A stretch of DNA of 64,000 nucleotides from Planctomycetota bacterium (GCA_016709145.1 JADJEK010000002.1:682001-746000), one strand, 5' to 3'. Counted from the stretch's first letter, positions 51,170 through 60,334 are shown. Program-made: numbers and translations. The notes: generated by a model from the letters alone, not told the origin.

Positions 51170-52732
51170 TCAAGGCAGTCGGATCTCGACCGCGTCCGCG
51201 GCGCCGAGGTTCGCGGCGTTCTTGAACGGATCGTCGACGAGAAGCACGAACATCGCCGACGCGCCGAGGCCGTTCACTCCCGGCGGGACCGGGAACGAAA
51301 CCGGGACCTGCGAGCCGATCGCGGAGCCGCCCGGATTCGAGATGCCGTTCAACAGGATGAAGAACGGGAAGCTCGGATCGAGCCACAGCGCCGGCGACGG
51401 ATCACCGGGGATCGTCAACGCCGTCGGCGGGTTCCCGGTCAGGAACGGCTGCAGCAGCAACACCATGCCCGTTCCGTTCAGCGATCCGTTCGGCGACGTG
51501 AAGCCGATCGTGATCGTGTCGCCGCTGAACGCCGGATAGATGCCGGCGGGGTTCGGGACGAACAGCCCGTTCACGGCGACCTGCATCGCCGCATCCGTAC
51601 CGTTCCCGGGGTAAGCGGGCCCGAGCACCGGGATCACCGCGACGCAACGCGGCGTACCGATGTCGGTGGTCGCGAGCGTGTCGGTGTAGACCGTCGCTTG
51701 CTCCGCACCCGCGATCGATCCGCTGTTGTCCGAATCGGTCAGCACGTAGAGGCGATCCGGCGTGCCGTCCTCGCCGATGTACAGCGAGCCGTCCTGCGCC
51801 ACGTCGCACTGCCACATCGTCGAGCCGGTGCCGGCGTTGAAGAACGCCGTGAACTCGCCCGGGCCTTGCGCGTCGCCGTTCGAATCGAAGTCCTTCACCT
51901 TCCAGCACAGGTCGTTGCCGTGATCGAGGACGTAGACGTCGTCGGTCGGCGTGCGTGCGAAGCCGAAGTGGAACGCGTTCCCGGCCTGCGCCGGCGCGAT
52001 GAAGAACGCGTTGACCTCGCTCGGCTGATCGATGACGCCGCTCGCGTCACCGTCGACGAGTCGATAGATGCCGCGCTTCGGCGTCGCGGTGACGCCGTTC
52101 TCGAGGTACAGCACCGTGCCGTCCGACAGCACCATGACGTCGTTCGGGATCGAGTCGCCGACCGCGCCACCCGGCGCCGGCTTGAAGAACACGGTCGCTT
52201 CACCGACGTCGTTGCAGTCGCCATCGGAGTTGAGGTCATCGAGGTGGAACACCAAGTCCTCGCCGGTGACGACCGAGGAAATGATCTGGTTGTTGCTGGC
52301 GACCCAGATCCGTCCGCTCGCTTCGACGTAGAGCGAGTTCCCGGACACCATGCGCACGTTCGACGCGTTGCCGCCGACGTTGCCGTCGAAGACCACCGTG
52401 GCTTCGCCGACGTCGTTGACGTCGCCGTCCTGGTTGACGTCCTCGAAGCGGAAGATGCGGTCCTCGGTCGTGTCACTGACGAACAGGCGACCGAACGCGT
52501 CGAACGCGAGCCCGGTCGGGTCGGACAGCGGGATCGAGCCGACGGTGTCGTCGTAGAACGCGGTCACTTCGCCGGCGTCGTTCAGATCGCCGTCGCCGTT
52601 GACGTCGACGCACTTCCACAGCTTGTCGCCCGTCGTGTCGGACACGATCGTCGGTTGGAGCGTCGTGGCGCTGGCCGCGCCCAAGATCGCAGTGGTCGCG
52701 AACGCGACACCGCACAGTCGGTGCAGAATCAT
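51170..52732 (-). CDS. Secreted beta-propeller protein with an EF-hand-like calcium loop in each blade
   Basis: A 520-residue exported protein; the signal peptide ends at ASATT (around residue 23). Six calcium-binding-type loops (D-x-[ND]-x-[DN]-G or similar) begin at residues 43, 98, 166, 228, 281 and 333, for example DVNGDGDLNDAGE, DVNQDGDVNDVGE, DLNSDGDCNDVGE and DFDSNGDAQGPGE. Each is followed by a short strand of the type ATVVF, VTAFY or FTAFF. The 52-68 residue spacing equals one propeller blade, so each of six blades seems to carry a loop. The last 150 residues (from PAYPGNGTDAAMQVAVNGLF) are a beta-rich C-terminal domain like that of other secreted planctomycete proteins. GGAG precedes the ATG. 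Function unknown; probably surface or matrix binding. Confidence 0.82.
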   Translation of the reverse strand: MILHRLCGVAFATTAILGAASATTLQPTIVSDTTGDKLWKCVDVNGDGDLNDAGEVTAFYDDTVGSIPLSDPTGLAFDAFGRLFVSDTTEDRIFRFEDVNQDGDVNDVGEATVVFDGNVGGNASNVRMVSGNSLYVEASGRIWVASNNQIISSVVTGEDLVFHLDDLNSDGDCNDVGEATVFFKPAPGGAVGDSIPNDVMVLSDGTVLYLENGVTATPKRGIYRLVDGDASGVIDQPSEVNAFFIAPAQAGNAFHFGFARTPTDDVYVLDHGNDLCWKVKDFDSNGDAQGPGEFTAFFNAGTGSTMWQCDVAQDGSLYIGEDGTPDRLYVLTDSDNSGSIAGAEQATVYTDTLATTDIGTPRCVAVIPVLGPAYPGNGTDAAMQVAVNGLFVPNPAGIYPAFSGDTITIGFTSPNGSLNGTGMVLLLQPFLTGNPPTALTIPGDPSPALWLDPSFPFFILLNGISNPGGSAIGSQVPVSFPVPPGVNGLGASAMFVLLVDDPFKNAANLGAADAVEIRLP

Positions 52733-53053
52733 GGAGGTCTCCGTCTGGCTCCCGTTTCCGGTCGCGGAAGATCACGGCGGACACAGCGGTGTCCGACCGT
52801 GACTGGACCGCGATGTTGTAACCGGAGTCGGGGTCGAGCCGCGAGTACGCGATCCACTGCACACCAGCGCCGCGCACCGCCGAGCGGCCCGCGCGACGGC
52901 CCGGGTGCTGGCCCGGGTGACGGCCCGGGTGACGGCCCGGGTGACGGCCCGGGTGACGGCCCGGGTGCTGGCCCGGGTGACGGCCCGGGTGCTGGCCCGG
53001 GTGACGGCCCGGGTGCTGGCCCGGGGGGTTGCCCGGGCTCCATCGTCGGCGGA
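52733..53053. other. Intergenic region carrying the minisatellite
   Basis: About 321 bases between the RlmI-like gene and the propeller gene, both on the minus strand. The right-hand part is the 12-bp minisatellite. The left-hand part holds the leader of the propeller gene with no clear promoter. A proline/glycine-rich minus-strand reading of the minisatellite has no sensible continuation and is not taken as a gene. Confidence 0.55.
52898..53041. repeat. 12-bp minisatellite, 12 units
   Basis: Twelve head-to-tail copies of GGCCCGGGTGAC or GGCCCGGGTGCT; the last two units (53018-53041) are degenerate. Read as a pattern the first ten copies are CT, AC, AC, AC, AC, CT, AC, CT, AC, CT. Each unit contains the palindrome CCCGGG. 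It starts 12 bases after the stop of the RlmI-like gene (53054). Confidence 0.95.
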
Positions 53054-54343
53054 CTACTCGAGCCGCATGAACACGGCCTTCAGGTACTCGCTCTCGGGAA
53101 AGTCCGATGCGACCGGATGGTCGGCGGCCGCGCCCGTGCGTGCCAGGATCTGCATGCGGCGGGCATCGTGCAACACGCGACCCTCGGCGTCGGGAGCGCG
53201 CTCGGGGCCAGCTTGGCGCGCAGCGGACAGCAGCAGCTTCATGAACTCGGCCTCGGGCAACAGGCCCGCACACGAGCACGACAGCAGCAGACCGCCCGGC
53301 TTCACCAACCGCATCGCGAGGCGATTGAGGTCGAAGTGCTTGCGCGTCCCCTCTTCGATCTCGAGCCGCGAGCGGATCAGCTTCGGCGGGTCGAGCACGA
53401 CGACGTCGTAGCGCACGCCGTGCAGGATGCGATCGCGCATGTACGTGAACGCGTCGGCTTGCACGCAGCCGATGCGCACTTGGTTCAGGTTGGCGTTGTC
53501 CTTCGCGATCGAGAGCGGATCTTCGTCGAGATCGACCGCGGTGACCTCGGCGGCCTTGCCGAGCTTCTTCGCCGACACCGCGAAGCCGCCGGTGTAACAA
53601 CACAGATCGAGCACGCTCTTGCCCGCGCACCAACGTGCGATCTGCAATCGGTTGTCGCGCTGATCGCAGAAGAAGCCGGTCTTGTGCGAGCCTTCGAAGC
53701 GCACGCGGAAGCGCACGCCGTGCTCCTCGATCGTGACCTGCGCGGGCAGGCCCTCCGACGGGATCGGCGCGGGCTCGTAGCCCTCTTGGCTGAGGAACTG
53801 CGGCGACGCGCGCACCAGCGTGTACTTCGTGCCGAGACGCGCCGCGAGCCGATCGAGCAACGCCGGCGCGCGCTGGAACCAACCGAGCGAGAAACACTCG
53901 GCCGACAACACGTCGCCGAGTCGGTCGACGACCAGGCCCGAGAACCCGTCGGACTCGGCGTGCACGACGCGGTACGCGTCGGTGACCGCGTCGAGCTGCA
54001 AGACGTCGCGACGCAACGACACCGCGCGATCGAGCCGCGCGTCGACGAACGACTCGTCGGGCAGTTCGTCGCCGTGCTTCAACAGGCGCACGGCGACTTC
54101 CGAGCGCGGATTCCACAGGCCGTAGCCGAGCACGCGCCCTTCCTCGGTCTGCACCAACACCCAGTCGCCCGGCTGCGCCTTGCCGACGACGTCGGCGACG
54201 CGTTTGCGATAGATCAGCGGGAACGCGCCCTGCGTCTTCACGACCGCGGTCGGGATCGGCGCGCGCGGATCGGGCACCAGCGGGCGCGCGGCGGTCGGGC
54301 GCGATCCGGAGACGGGTTCGGGCTTGCGACGACGGTCGTTCAT
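53054..54343 (-). CDS. RlmI-like class I SAM-dependent rRNA (cytosine) methyltransferase
   Basis: Methylates a cytosine of 23S rRNA in the RlmI family (or another base in its relatives). The 429-residue protein has an N-terminal PUA-like domain (about 20-95, GAFPLIYRKRVADVVGKAQP), a linker with DRLGDVLSAECFSLGW, and the methyltransferase domain with TGFFCDQRDNRL, SVLDLCCYTGGFAVSA (SAM-binding), VTAVDLDEDPLSIAKDNANL and VVLDPPKL (the D-P-P catalytic motif). It ends HPVASDFPESEYLKAVFMRL, the typical C-terminus. The ATG at 54343 follows GAGGCG and gives a basic leader. Eight bases separate its start from the stop of the gene upstream. The stop is followed closely by a minisatellite. Confidence 0.9.
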   Translation of the reverse strand: MNDRRRKPEPVSGSRPTAARPLVPDPRAPIPTAVVKTQGAFPLIYRKRVADVVGKAQPGDWVLVQTEEGRVLGYGLWNPRSEVAVRLLKHGDELPDESFVDARLDRAVSLRRDVLQLDAVTDAYRVVHAESDGFSGLVVDRLGDVLSAECFSLGWFQRAPALLDRLAARLGTKYTLVRASPQFLSQEGYEPAPIPSEGLPAQVTIEEHGVRFRVRFEGSHKTGFFCDQRDNRLQIARWCAGKSVLDLCCYTGGFAVSAKKLGKAAEVTAVDLDEDPLSIAKDNANLNQVRIGCVQADAFTYMRDRILHGVRYDVVVLDPPKLIRSRLEIEEGTRKHFDLNRLAMRLVKPGGLLLSCSCAGLLPEAEFMKLLLSAARQAGPERAPDAEGRVLHDARRMQILARTGAAADHPVASDFPESEYLKAVFMRLE

Positions 54344-54350
54344 GGACGCC

Positions 54351-54941
54351 TCAGCGCGCTCCATCCAGGCCGTCGAACAACGCGCCTTGCTTGGGCGGCA
54401 ACAGCCGTCGCGTGCGCAGCGTGTCCAGGACCAGCGGCATTTGCTCGTCCCGGCGTTGCGGCAGCGCCGTCACGCGATCGGACAAGCCGAAGCTCTCGAC
54501 CAATTGCCCGACGCGCTCGTGGATGTCGCGCTGGAACCGACGCGACGTCGACCGCATGCGGTCTTTCGTCACTTCGTCGTCGACGATCGGCACCCAGAAC
54601 AGCGCGTCGTAGGTGCGGCTCCAATGCTCGAGGAACGCCCGCAGCCACGGCTGCTCTCCGAACGCACGCACGAGGTACGCGTAGTTGTCGATCACCGCGC
54701 GATCGCAGATCACGAGTTCGGTGCGCCGCCGCGCTTCGAGCTCCTCCTGCCACTGCGTCGACAGGATCCAGAGCTGACTCTCGAGCGTGGTGCCTTCGTT
54801 GATCGGGAACGGCGAACGGCGCGAGTGCTCGACGGCGACGTCGGCATCGACTCCGGCGGCGCGCAATCGAGCCGCCACGGTGAACGTGAGCACGGTCTTG
54901 CCGACGCCGTGCGTGCCGATGAACGCGATCTTGCCGGACAT
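54351..54941 (-). CDS. P-loop AAA/kinase-like ATPase (NadR-type nucleotide-binding domain)
   Basis: A 196-residue cytoplasmic protein. The Walker A motif is IGTHGVGKT (residues 8-16), and a Walker-B-like region lies in LVICDRAVIDNYAYLVRAF (around 75-93) with the catalytic acidic residue. Conserved arginines lie in DRMRSTSRRFQRDIHERV. The overall pattern is that of the AAA_28/NadR-like kinases that phosphorylate nucleosides or small cofactors. The substrate is unknown. The ATG at 54941 diverges from the DPP-IV-like peptidase gene (76 bases). The stop is 8 bases before the RlmI-like gene, so the two form a unit. Confidence 0.8.
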   Translation of the reverse strand: MSGKIAFIGTHGVGKTVLTFTVAARLRAAGVDADVAVEHSRRSPFPINEGTTLESQLWILSTQWQEELEARRRTELVICDRAVIDNYAYLVRAFGEQPWLRAFLEHWSRTYDALFWVPIVDDEVTKDRMRSTSRRFQRDIHERVGQLVESFGLSDRVTALPQRRDEQMPLVLDTLRTRRLLPPKQGALFDGLDGAR

Positions 54942-55017
54942 GGTGGCGCGGAGCTTACGAAAGTTGGTCGGCATGCGAACCGGGGCTACGTTGTTCGTCC
55001 GTCCCCAGAGGTGCTCG

Positions 55018-57519
55018 ATGGTCCGCAGGCTCGTGCTGTTCGCGTCGCTCGTCGCCCTGGTTTCGGATGCGGACTCGAACGCCCAGAACCTGCGCGAGGA
55101 GTACGAAGCAACGACGCGGCTCGAGGCCGGCACGCGCGACACGGTCGATCGCGCCGGGCTGCGGCCGCGCTTCATCGAGGGCAGCGATCGGTTCTGGTAC
55201 CGCGTACGAACCGGCGCGAATGCGGGTCGCTACGTCGTCGTCGATCCCGAACGCGGCACGCGCGAGCTCGCGTTCGACCACGCCGCGCTCGCCGCGGCGT
55301 TCGGTGCGCGAGTGCGGACCGCGCTCGATGCCGAGAACCTGTGGCTCGGCCGGCTCGAGTTCTCCGCCGATCTGCGCGTCGCGCGGTTCTCGGTCGGCGG
55401 GAAGCGCTGGGAGTACGACCGCGAGTCCCAGCGTCTGACCGAACTCGCGATGGATCGCGCAGGCTCCGGCTTCGACCCGCGGCGCGCACCGCACTCGGTC
55501 CATGGCGGCGATGCGGTCACGCTCGAGTTCGAGAACCGGCGCGCCGACGCCATCACGTTGTCCTGGATCGACGATGGCGGACGGCGTCACGCGTACGGCA
55601 CGATCGCGAGCGGTGCCACGCGCGTCCAACCGACGTACGTCGGTCACGCGTGGGTGGCCGCCGACGCGCACGGCGACGAGTTCGCTGCGTTCGTCGCCAC
55701 CGCCGACGTCGATCGCTGGTCGATCCCGACGGCGCCGATCCGCGAGCCCGACGCGCCCACGCCGCCGCACCCCACCGACGCCGGTGATGCGTCGCGGTCC
55801 GCTCCCGTGCGCGTCGTCGCCGGCGCGATCACGTGGACCGACGTCGGCGGCGCCGCACATCGCATCGAGGCCGGCGACGCGCGGACCTTCGACGCCGAGC
55901 TGACGTGGTCGCCGACACGCACGCGCTTCGTCGCGTCGCGCATCCCGGTGTTCGAAGAGCGCACGATTCCACTGATCGAGTCGTCGCCGTCCGATCAGGT
56001 GCAACCGAAGTGGAGACTGCTCGAGTACGCCAAGCCCGGCGATCCTCTGCGCGTCGGCGTCCCCGCGTTGTTCGTCGTCGAAGCGACCGGCCCGCGCGAG
56101 ATCCCGATCGAACCCGCCGCGCTGTTCGCGTCACCCTGGTCGATCGATGCGGTGCGCTGGTCGCGGGACGGTGCGCGCTTCACCGTCGAGGTCGTCGAGC
56201 GCGGGCACTCCGCGCAACGTCTGCTCGCGATCGACGGTGCCACCGGCAAGGCGACGACGCTGGTCGAGAACGTCTCGGACACGTTCGTCGACACCACGCA
56301 GAAGTCGTTCCTGCATTGGATCGACGACGGCGACGACGCGCTGCTGTGGATGTCGGAGCGCTCGGGCTGGAACGGACTCGAACACGTCGAGGCGCGCGCA
56401 GGCGGTCCGCGCCGTGCGATCTCGCCGACCGGCGTCGTCGTCAAACGCGTGGCGCACGTCGACGACGCCACACGCCGCGTCTGGTTCATCGCCTGCGGAC
56501 TCACGCCGGGTGAGGATCCGTACCACGAGGATCTGTGTGTCGTCGGCCACGACGGCAGCGGCTTCCGCGCACTCACCGACGGAGACGCCACGCACGCGAT
56601 CACGTTCACGCCCTCGCACCGCTTCTTCGTCGACGTGGCATCGCGCGTCGATCTGCCCCCGGTCACGGTGCTCCGAAGCGCGAACGACGGCGCGATCGTC
56701 GTCGAACTCGAGCGCGCGGATTGGAGCCGCCTCCTGGCGACCGGCTGGCGTGCCCCCGAACGCTTCGTCGCGAAAGGACGCGACGGCGTCACCGACATCT
56801 GGGGCATCCTGATCCGACCGACGCACTTCGATCCGACCCGGCGCTATCCGGTGGTGGAGCAGATCTACGCCGGACCGCACGATGCGCACGTGCCGAAGGC
56901 GTTCGAAGTGCATTCGCGCGCGAGAGAGATCGCCGAACTCGGCTTCGTCGTCGCACAGATCGACGGCATGGGAACGAACTGGAGGCCGAAGGCCTTCCAC
57001 GACGTCTGCTGGCGCAACCTGAAGGACGCCGGACTGCCGGACCGCATCGCCTGGTTGCGCGCCGCCGCGACGACGCGTCCCGAGCTCGACCTGACGCGTG
57101 TCGGCATCTACGGCGGCTCGGCCGGCGGGCAGAACGCTCTCGCCGCGCTCTTGCACCACGGCGACTTCTATTCGGTCGCCGTCGCCGATTGCGGCTGTCA
57201 CGACAACCGCATGGATAAGGTCTGGTGGAACGAGGCGTGGATGGGTTACCCGATCGGGCCGTGGTACGCGGACAACTCGAACGTCACGCATGCCGCGAAG
57301 CTCGAGGGCGCACTGCTGCTCGTCGTCGGCGAACTCGACACCAACGTCGACCCGGCGTCGACGATGCAAGTCGTGAACGCGCTGGTCGCCGCCGACCGCG
57401 ACTTCGACCTGCTCGTGCTGCCGGGAGCGGGCCACGGCGCGGCCGAGACGCCGTACGGAGCACGCCGCCGCGCGGAGTTCCTGGTGCGGCACTTGCGCGA
57501 CTCCGCCCCGCGTCGCTGA
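55018..57519 (+). CDS. S9 family prolyl oligopeptidase (DPP-IV-like), exported
   Basis: An 833-residue exported peptidase that removes dipeptides from N-termini or acts on short peptides. The signal peptide is MVRRLVLFASLVALVSDADS. Residues about 60-560 form the beta-propeller (for example RVRTGANAGRYVVVDPERGT; WSIDAVRWSRDGARFTVEVV). Residues about 600-833 are the alpha/beta-hydrolase domain. The catalytic triad is Ser701 in YGGSAGGQNAL, Asp774 in GELDTNVDP and His806 in PGAGHGA. GRDGVTDIWGILIRP and YPVVEQIYAGPHD are typical of the family. AGAGG precedes ATG 55018. It diverges from the NadR-like gene. Confidence 0.93.
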   Translation: MVRRLVLFASLVALVSDADSNAQNLREEYEATTRLEAGTRDTVDRAGLRPRFIEGSDRFWYRVRTGANAGRYVVVDPERGTRELAFDHAALAAAFGARVRTALDAENLWLGRLEFSADLRVARFSVGGKRWEYDRESQRLTELAMDRAGSGFDPRRAPHSVHGGDAVTLEFENRRADAITLSWIDDGGRRHAYGTIASGATRVQPTYVGHAWVAADAHGDEFAAFVATADVDRWSIPTAPIREPDAPTPPHPTDAGDASRSAPVRVVAGAITWTDVGGAAHRIEAGDARTFDAELTWSPTRTRFVASRIPVFEERTIPLIESSPSDQVQPKWRLLEYAKPGDPLRVGVPALFVVEATGPREIPIEPAALFASPWSIDAVRWSRDGARFTVEVVERGHSAQRLLAIDGATGKATTLVENVSDTFVDTTQKSFLHWIDDGDDALLWMSERSGWNGLEHVEARAGGPRRAISPTGVVVKRVAHVDDATRRVWFIACGLTPGEDPYHEDLCVVGHDGSGFRALTDGDATHAITFTPSHRFFVDVASRVDLPPVTVLRSANDGAIVVELERADWSRLLATGWRAPERFVAKGRDGVTDIWGILIRPTHFDPTRRYPVVEQIYAGPHDAHVPKAFEVHSRAREIAELGFVVAQIDGMGTNWRPKAFHDVCWRNLKDAGLPDRIAWLRAAATTRPELDLTRVGIYGGSAGGQNALAALLHHGDFYSVAVADCGCHDNRMDKVWWNEAWMGYPIGPWYADNSNVTHAAKLEGALLLVVGELDTNVDPASTMQVVNALVAADRDFDLLVLPGAGHGAAETPYGARRRAEFLVRHLRDSAPRR

Positions 57520-57650
57520 GTCGGCGCCGTCCCTGCGTCGCGCCGCCGCACCGCGACCGTCGCAACCCGGGAACTAATCTCAAGAAGGGCGGGAGCGGCA
57601 TTCCCGATCCCGGATAGCTTGGTCGTTTTCCATTCGAGCCGGAGCATGTC

Positions 57651-59441
57651 CTGAGCCTTCCTCCTCCCCCGTCCGCGTTCGCCTCTCTCGGACTCTCTCC
57701 TCCCGCGCTCGAGGCCATCGCGCGACTCGGCTTCCAAACGCCGACCCCCATCCAACTGCAAGCGATCCCTCCGGCACTCGCCGGACACGACGTGATCGGC
57801 GGAGCCGCGACCGGCACCGGCAAGACCGCCGCGTTCTTGCTTCCGCTCATCGATCGCCTCGCGGGCAAGCGCGGCACGCGCGCCCTCGTGCTCGCGCCGA
57901 CGCGCGAACTCGTCATGCAGATCCTCGACCAAGTGCATGCACTCGGCGGCAAGCGCCACTACCGCGGCGCGTGCATCATCGGCGGCGAAGCCATGGGGCC
58001 GCAGGTCCGCGCGCTGCGTGAGCAATACGAGATCATCGTCGCGACGCCCGGACGCCTCTGCGACCACCTGAACCGCGGCAACGTCCGCCTCGACCAGATC
58101 GAAGTGCTCGTGCTCGACGAGGCCGACCGCATGCTGGACATGGGTTTCAAGACCCAGCTCGACGCGATCCTGAGCCGCGTGCCCAAGGTGCGCCAGACCC
58201 TGCTGTTCTCGGCCACCATCGGCGGCGAAGTCGGCGGTTTCGCGAAGCGTCACCTGAAGGACCCGGTCCGCGTCGAAGTCGCGAAGAGCGGCACGATGGC
58301 GCGCAAGGCGACTCAGGCCGTCTACCACGTCCACGAGGCCGACAAGCCCGCTCTGCTGTTGTCTCTGCTCGCGAAAGACCAGGACTCGACGCTCGTGTTC
58401 ACGCGCACGCAGCATCGCGCCGACAAGTTGGCGAAGACGCTCGCACGCGTCGGCGTCAACGTCGCGCGCATCCACGGCGGTCGCTCGCAGGCGCAGCGCA
58501 AGCACGCGCTCGAGGGCTTCCGCGCCGGCGCGTACCGCGTGCTGGTCGCGACCGACATCGCCGCGCGTGGCATCGACGTCGTCGGCATCGGTCACGTCGT
58601 CAACTTCGACCTGTCGCATTCGCCCGAGGACCACGTGCACCGCGTCGGTCGCACCGCGCGCGCGGAGGCCTCCGGCCACGCGTCGACGCTGGCGTCATCG
58701 CCGGAAGGCAAGCTGCTGCGGGACATCGAGCGCTTCACGCGCACACAGCTCCCGCGCTGTGAGCTCCCGGCCGACCTCGCGCATTGGCGCGCCGAGATCG
58801 AGCGCACGTTGGTCGACGCCCGCAGCAACGCGAGTTCGCGCCCCTCGGCGCGCGCTCACGGCGGCGGCGGCGGACATCGGGGGCACGCCCGTTCGTCGGG
58901 CGGTCATGGCGGCGGTGGTCGCGGTCACGGCGGCGGTTTCGCGCCGCGCGCGGATCGCGGCGACTTCAAGCCGCGCGCGCGTCGCGACGACGTCGCACCG
59001 CGTCCGATGCGCGACGAGCCCGGCGTTCGCCGGCCGTATCGTCCCGATCACGCACCGCGCGCGGATGGCGACGCCACGCAAGACCGCGCTCCGCGAGCCG
59101 AGCCCGGTTCGCGCCCGGAACGCGGGAACTTTGCGCCGCGCTCCGATCGCGGCAACTTCGCGCCGCGTTCGCGCGGCGACTCCCCCGCGCGCCCGGCTCG
59201 CGGTGAGTGGGCGCCGCGCGCTCCGCGGGGTGATTTCGCGCCGCGTCCGCCTCGCGGCGACGCTCCTTCCCGTCCGCATTCCGGGGATGCTGCGCCACGG
59301 CACCCGGATTCGGGTTCCGCTCCGCGTCCGCACCATGGCGGTCCGCGGTCCGGTCCTTCCAAGTCGTCCTCTTCGCACAAGTCCCGCGGCTTTTCGCCGG
59401 CGCGCGACCGCAGTGCACATCGCAAGAGAGGTCACGCCTGA
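57651..59441 (+). CDS. DEAD-box RNA helicase, apparently with a CTG start codon
   Basis: Unwinds RNA duplexes; possible roles are rRNA maturation or RNA decay. From the codon at 57651 the product has 596 residues: the Q motif region AFASLGLSPPALEAIARLGF followed by QTPTPIQLQAIP, Walker A ATGTGKT (53-59), PTREL, VLVLDEADRML, FSATIGGEVGG (SAT), the helicase-C motifs VFTRTQHRADKL and ATDIAARGIDV, and HRVGRTAR. The C-terminal 190 residues are a low-complexity stretch with repeated R-x-D-R-G-[DN]-F-x-P-R units, an RNA-binding tail. No ATG, GTG or TTG occurs in frame between the stop at 57615 and residue 48. A CTG at 57651 has GGAG six bases before it, so it is taken as start; a 1-base loss after ATG 57646 is the alternative. 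Confidence 0.88.
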   Translation: MSLPPPPSAFASLGLSPPALEAIARLGFQTPTPIQLQAIPPALAGHDVIGGAATGTGKTAAFLLPLIDRLAGKRGTRALVLAPTRELVMQILDQVHALGGKRHYRGACIIGGEAMGPQVRALREQYEIIVATPGRLCDHLNRGNVRLDQIEVLVLDEADRMLDMGFKTQLDAILSRVPKVRQTLLFSATIGGEVGGFAKRHLKDPVRVEVAKSGTMARKATQAVYHVHEADKPALLLSLLAKDQDSTLVFTRTQHRADKLAKTLARVGVNVARIHGGRSQAQRKHALEGFRAGAYRVLVATDIAARGIDVVGIGHVVNFDLSHSPEDHVHRVGRTARAEASGHASTLASSPEGKLLRDIERFTRTQLPRCELPADLAHWRAEIERTLVDARSNASSRPSARAHGGGGGHRGHARSSGGHGGGGRGHGGGFAPRADRGDFKPRARRDDVAPRPMRDEPGVRRPYRPDHAPRADGDATQDRAPRAEPGSRPERGNFAPRSDRGNFAPRSRGDSPARPARGEWAPRAPRGDFAPRPPRGDAPSRPHSGDAAPRHPDSGSAPRPHHGGPRSGPSKSSSSHKSRGFSPARDRSAHRKRGHA

Positions 59442-59461
59442 ACTCTGCAACGAACTCGCCC

Positions 59462-60295
59462 ATGTCCTCCTCGCGCGATCCCGACCGGCCCTGGACCTGG
59501 AGCTGGTTCACGTGGCTCCCGGGTGAGGGAATCACGCTCGCCTGGATCGTGCTGATCCACGTCACGTCGATCGTCGGCCTCGTGCTGTATCCATGGCCGG
59601 GCCTCACGATCGCTCTGGCGGCGTACGCGCTCTACTTCCTCGGTGGCTTGGGAACGACGGTGGCCTACCACCGCGCGCTAGCGCACAAGGCGCTCCACCT
59701 GCATCCGGCCGTCGAGTGCTTGCTGGTCGCGTTCGCGATCTTCAACGGCTCGGGGACACCGGCCACGTGGTCGGCGAACCACCGCAACCATCACGCGAAT
59801 GCCGACACCGTGCGCGACATCTCGAGTCCGCGCATCGGCGGCTTCTGGTGGTCGCACCTGCGTTGGCTGTGGCAAGCCTCGTGCAGCCCGGTCGATCGTT
59901 GGGCGCCGGACCTCAACACGCCGTATTGGCGGTTCTGGACGCGCGCGCAGGTTCCGATCCTCGCGTTGTCGTTCTTCGGCGGACTGCTCATCAGCCCGGC
60001 CGCGTTCTTCTGGCTCGGCGCGATCCGCTTGACCGTCTCCCTGCATGCGCAGTGCTTCGTGAACTCGCTCGCGCACATGAAGAAGGGCGTCGCGCCGGGA
60101 GAGGATTCGAGTCAGAACCTCGCGTCGCTCGGCCTCATCCACTCGTTCCAGGGCGAGAACTGGCACCAGAACCACCATGCCGAGCCGAACAGCGCGCGAC
60201 TCGGTCGCGGCTGGGCGCAGATCGATCTCGGCTGGGTCCTGATCGTCACGCTCGAGAAGCTCGGCCTCGCGACCAAGGTCCGTCGGCCGAACTGA
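59462..60295 (+). CDS. Fatty-acid (acyl-CoA type) desaturase
   Basis: An integral membrane di-iron enzyme that introduces a double bond into fatty acyl chains. The 277-residue protein has four membrane helices (for example AWIVLIHVTSIVGLVLY and ALAAYALYFLGGLGTTVAY) and the three histidine boxes HRALAH, HRNHH and HQNHH of the acyl-CoA/Delta9 desaturase family. Spacing of the boxes is normal. The gene follows the helicase after 20 bases and converges with the cytidylyltransferase gene. The exact position of the double bond cannot be told from the sequence. Confidence 0.92.
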   Translation: MSSSRDPDRPWTWSWFTWLPGEGITLAWIVLIHVTSIVGLVLYPWPGLTIALAAYALYFLGGLGTTVAYHRALAHKALHLHPAVECLLVAFAIFNGSGTPATWSANHRNHHANADTVRDISSPRIGGFWWSHLRWLWQASCSPVDRWAPDLNTPYWRFWTRAQVPILALSFFGGLLISPAAFFWLGAIRLTVSLHAQCFVNSLAHMKKGVAPGEDSSQNLASLGLIHSFQGENWHQNHHAEPNSARLGRGWAQIDLGWVLIVTLEKLGLATKVRRPN

Positions 60296-60334
60296 GCGGC
60301 GCGGCATCCGCGATTCGAAGCGGGCGACTCTGCG

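Noticed and set aside
52729..53043. Proline/glycine-repeat protein on the minus strand over the minisatellite
   Set aside because: The non-repeat remainder is arginine-rich noise that overlaps the start of the propeller gene; no ribosome-binding site is evident.
49955..54802. 1615-codon plus-strand frame crossing several minus-strand genes and the minisatellite
   Set aside because: It runs antisense through a protease, a propeller gene and an rRNA methyltransferase with well-supported motifs; the repeat GDGPGAGP part is only the minisatellite read through.
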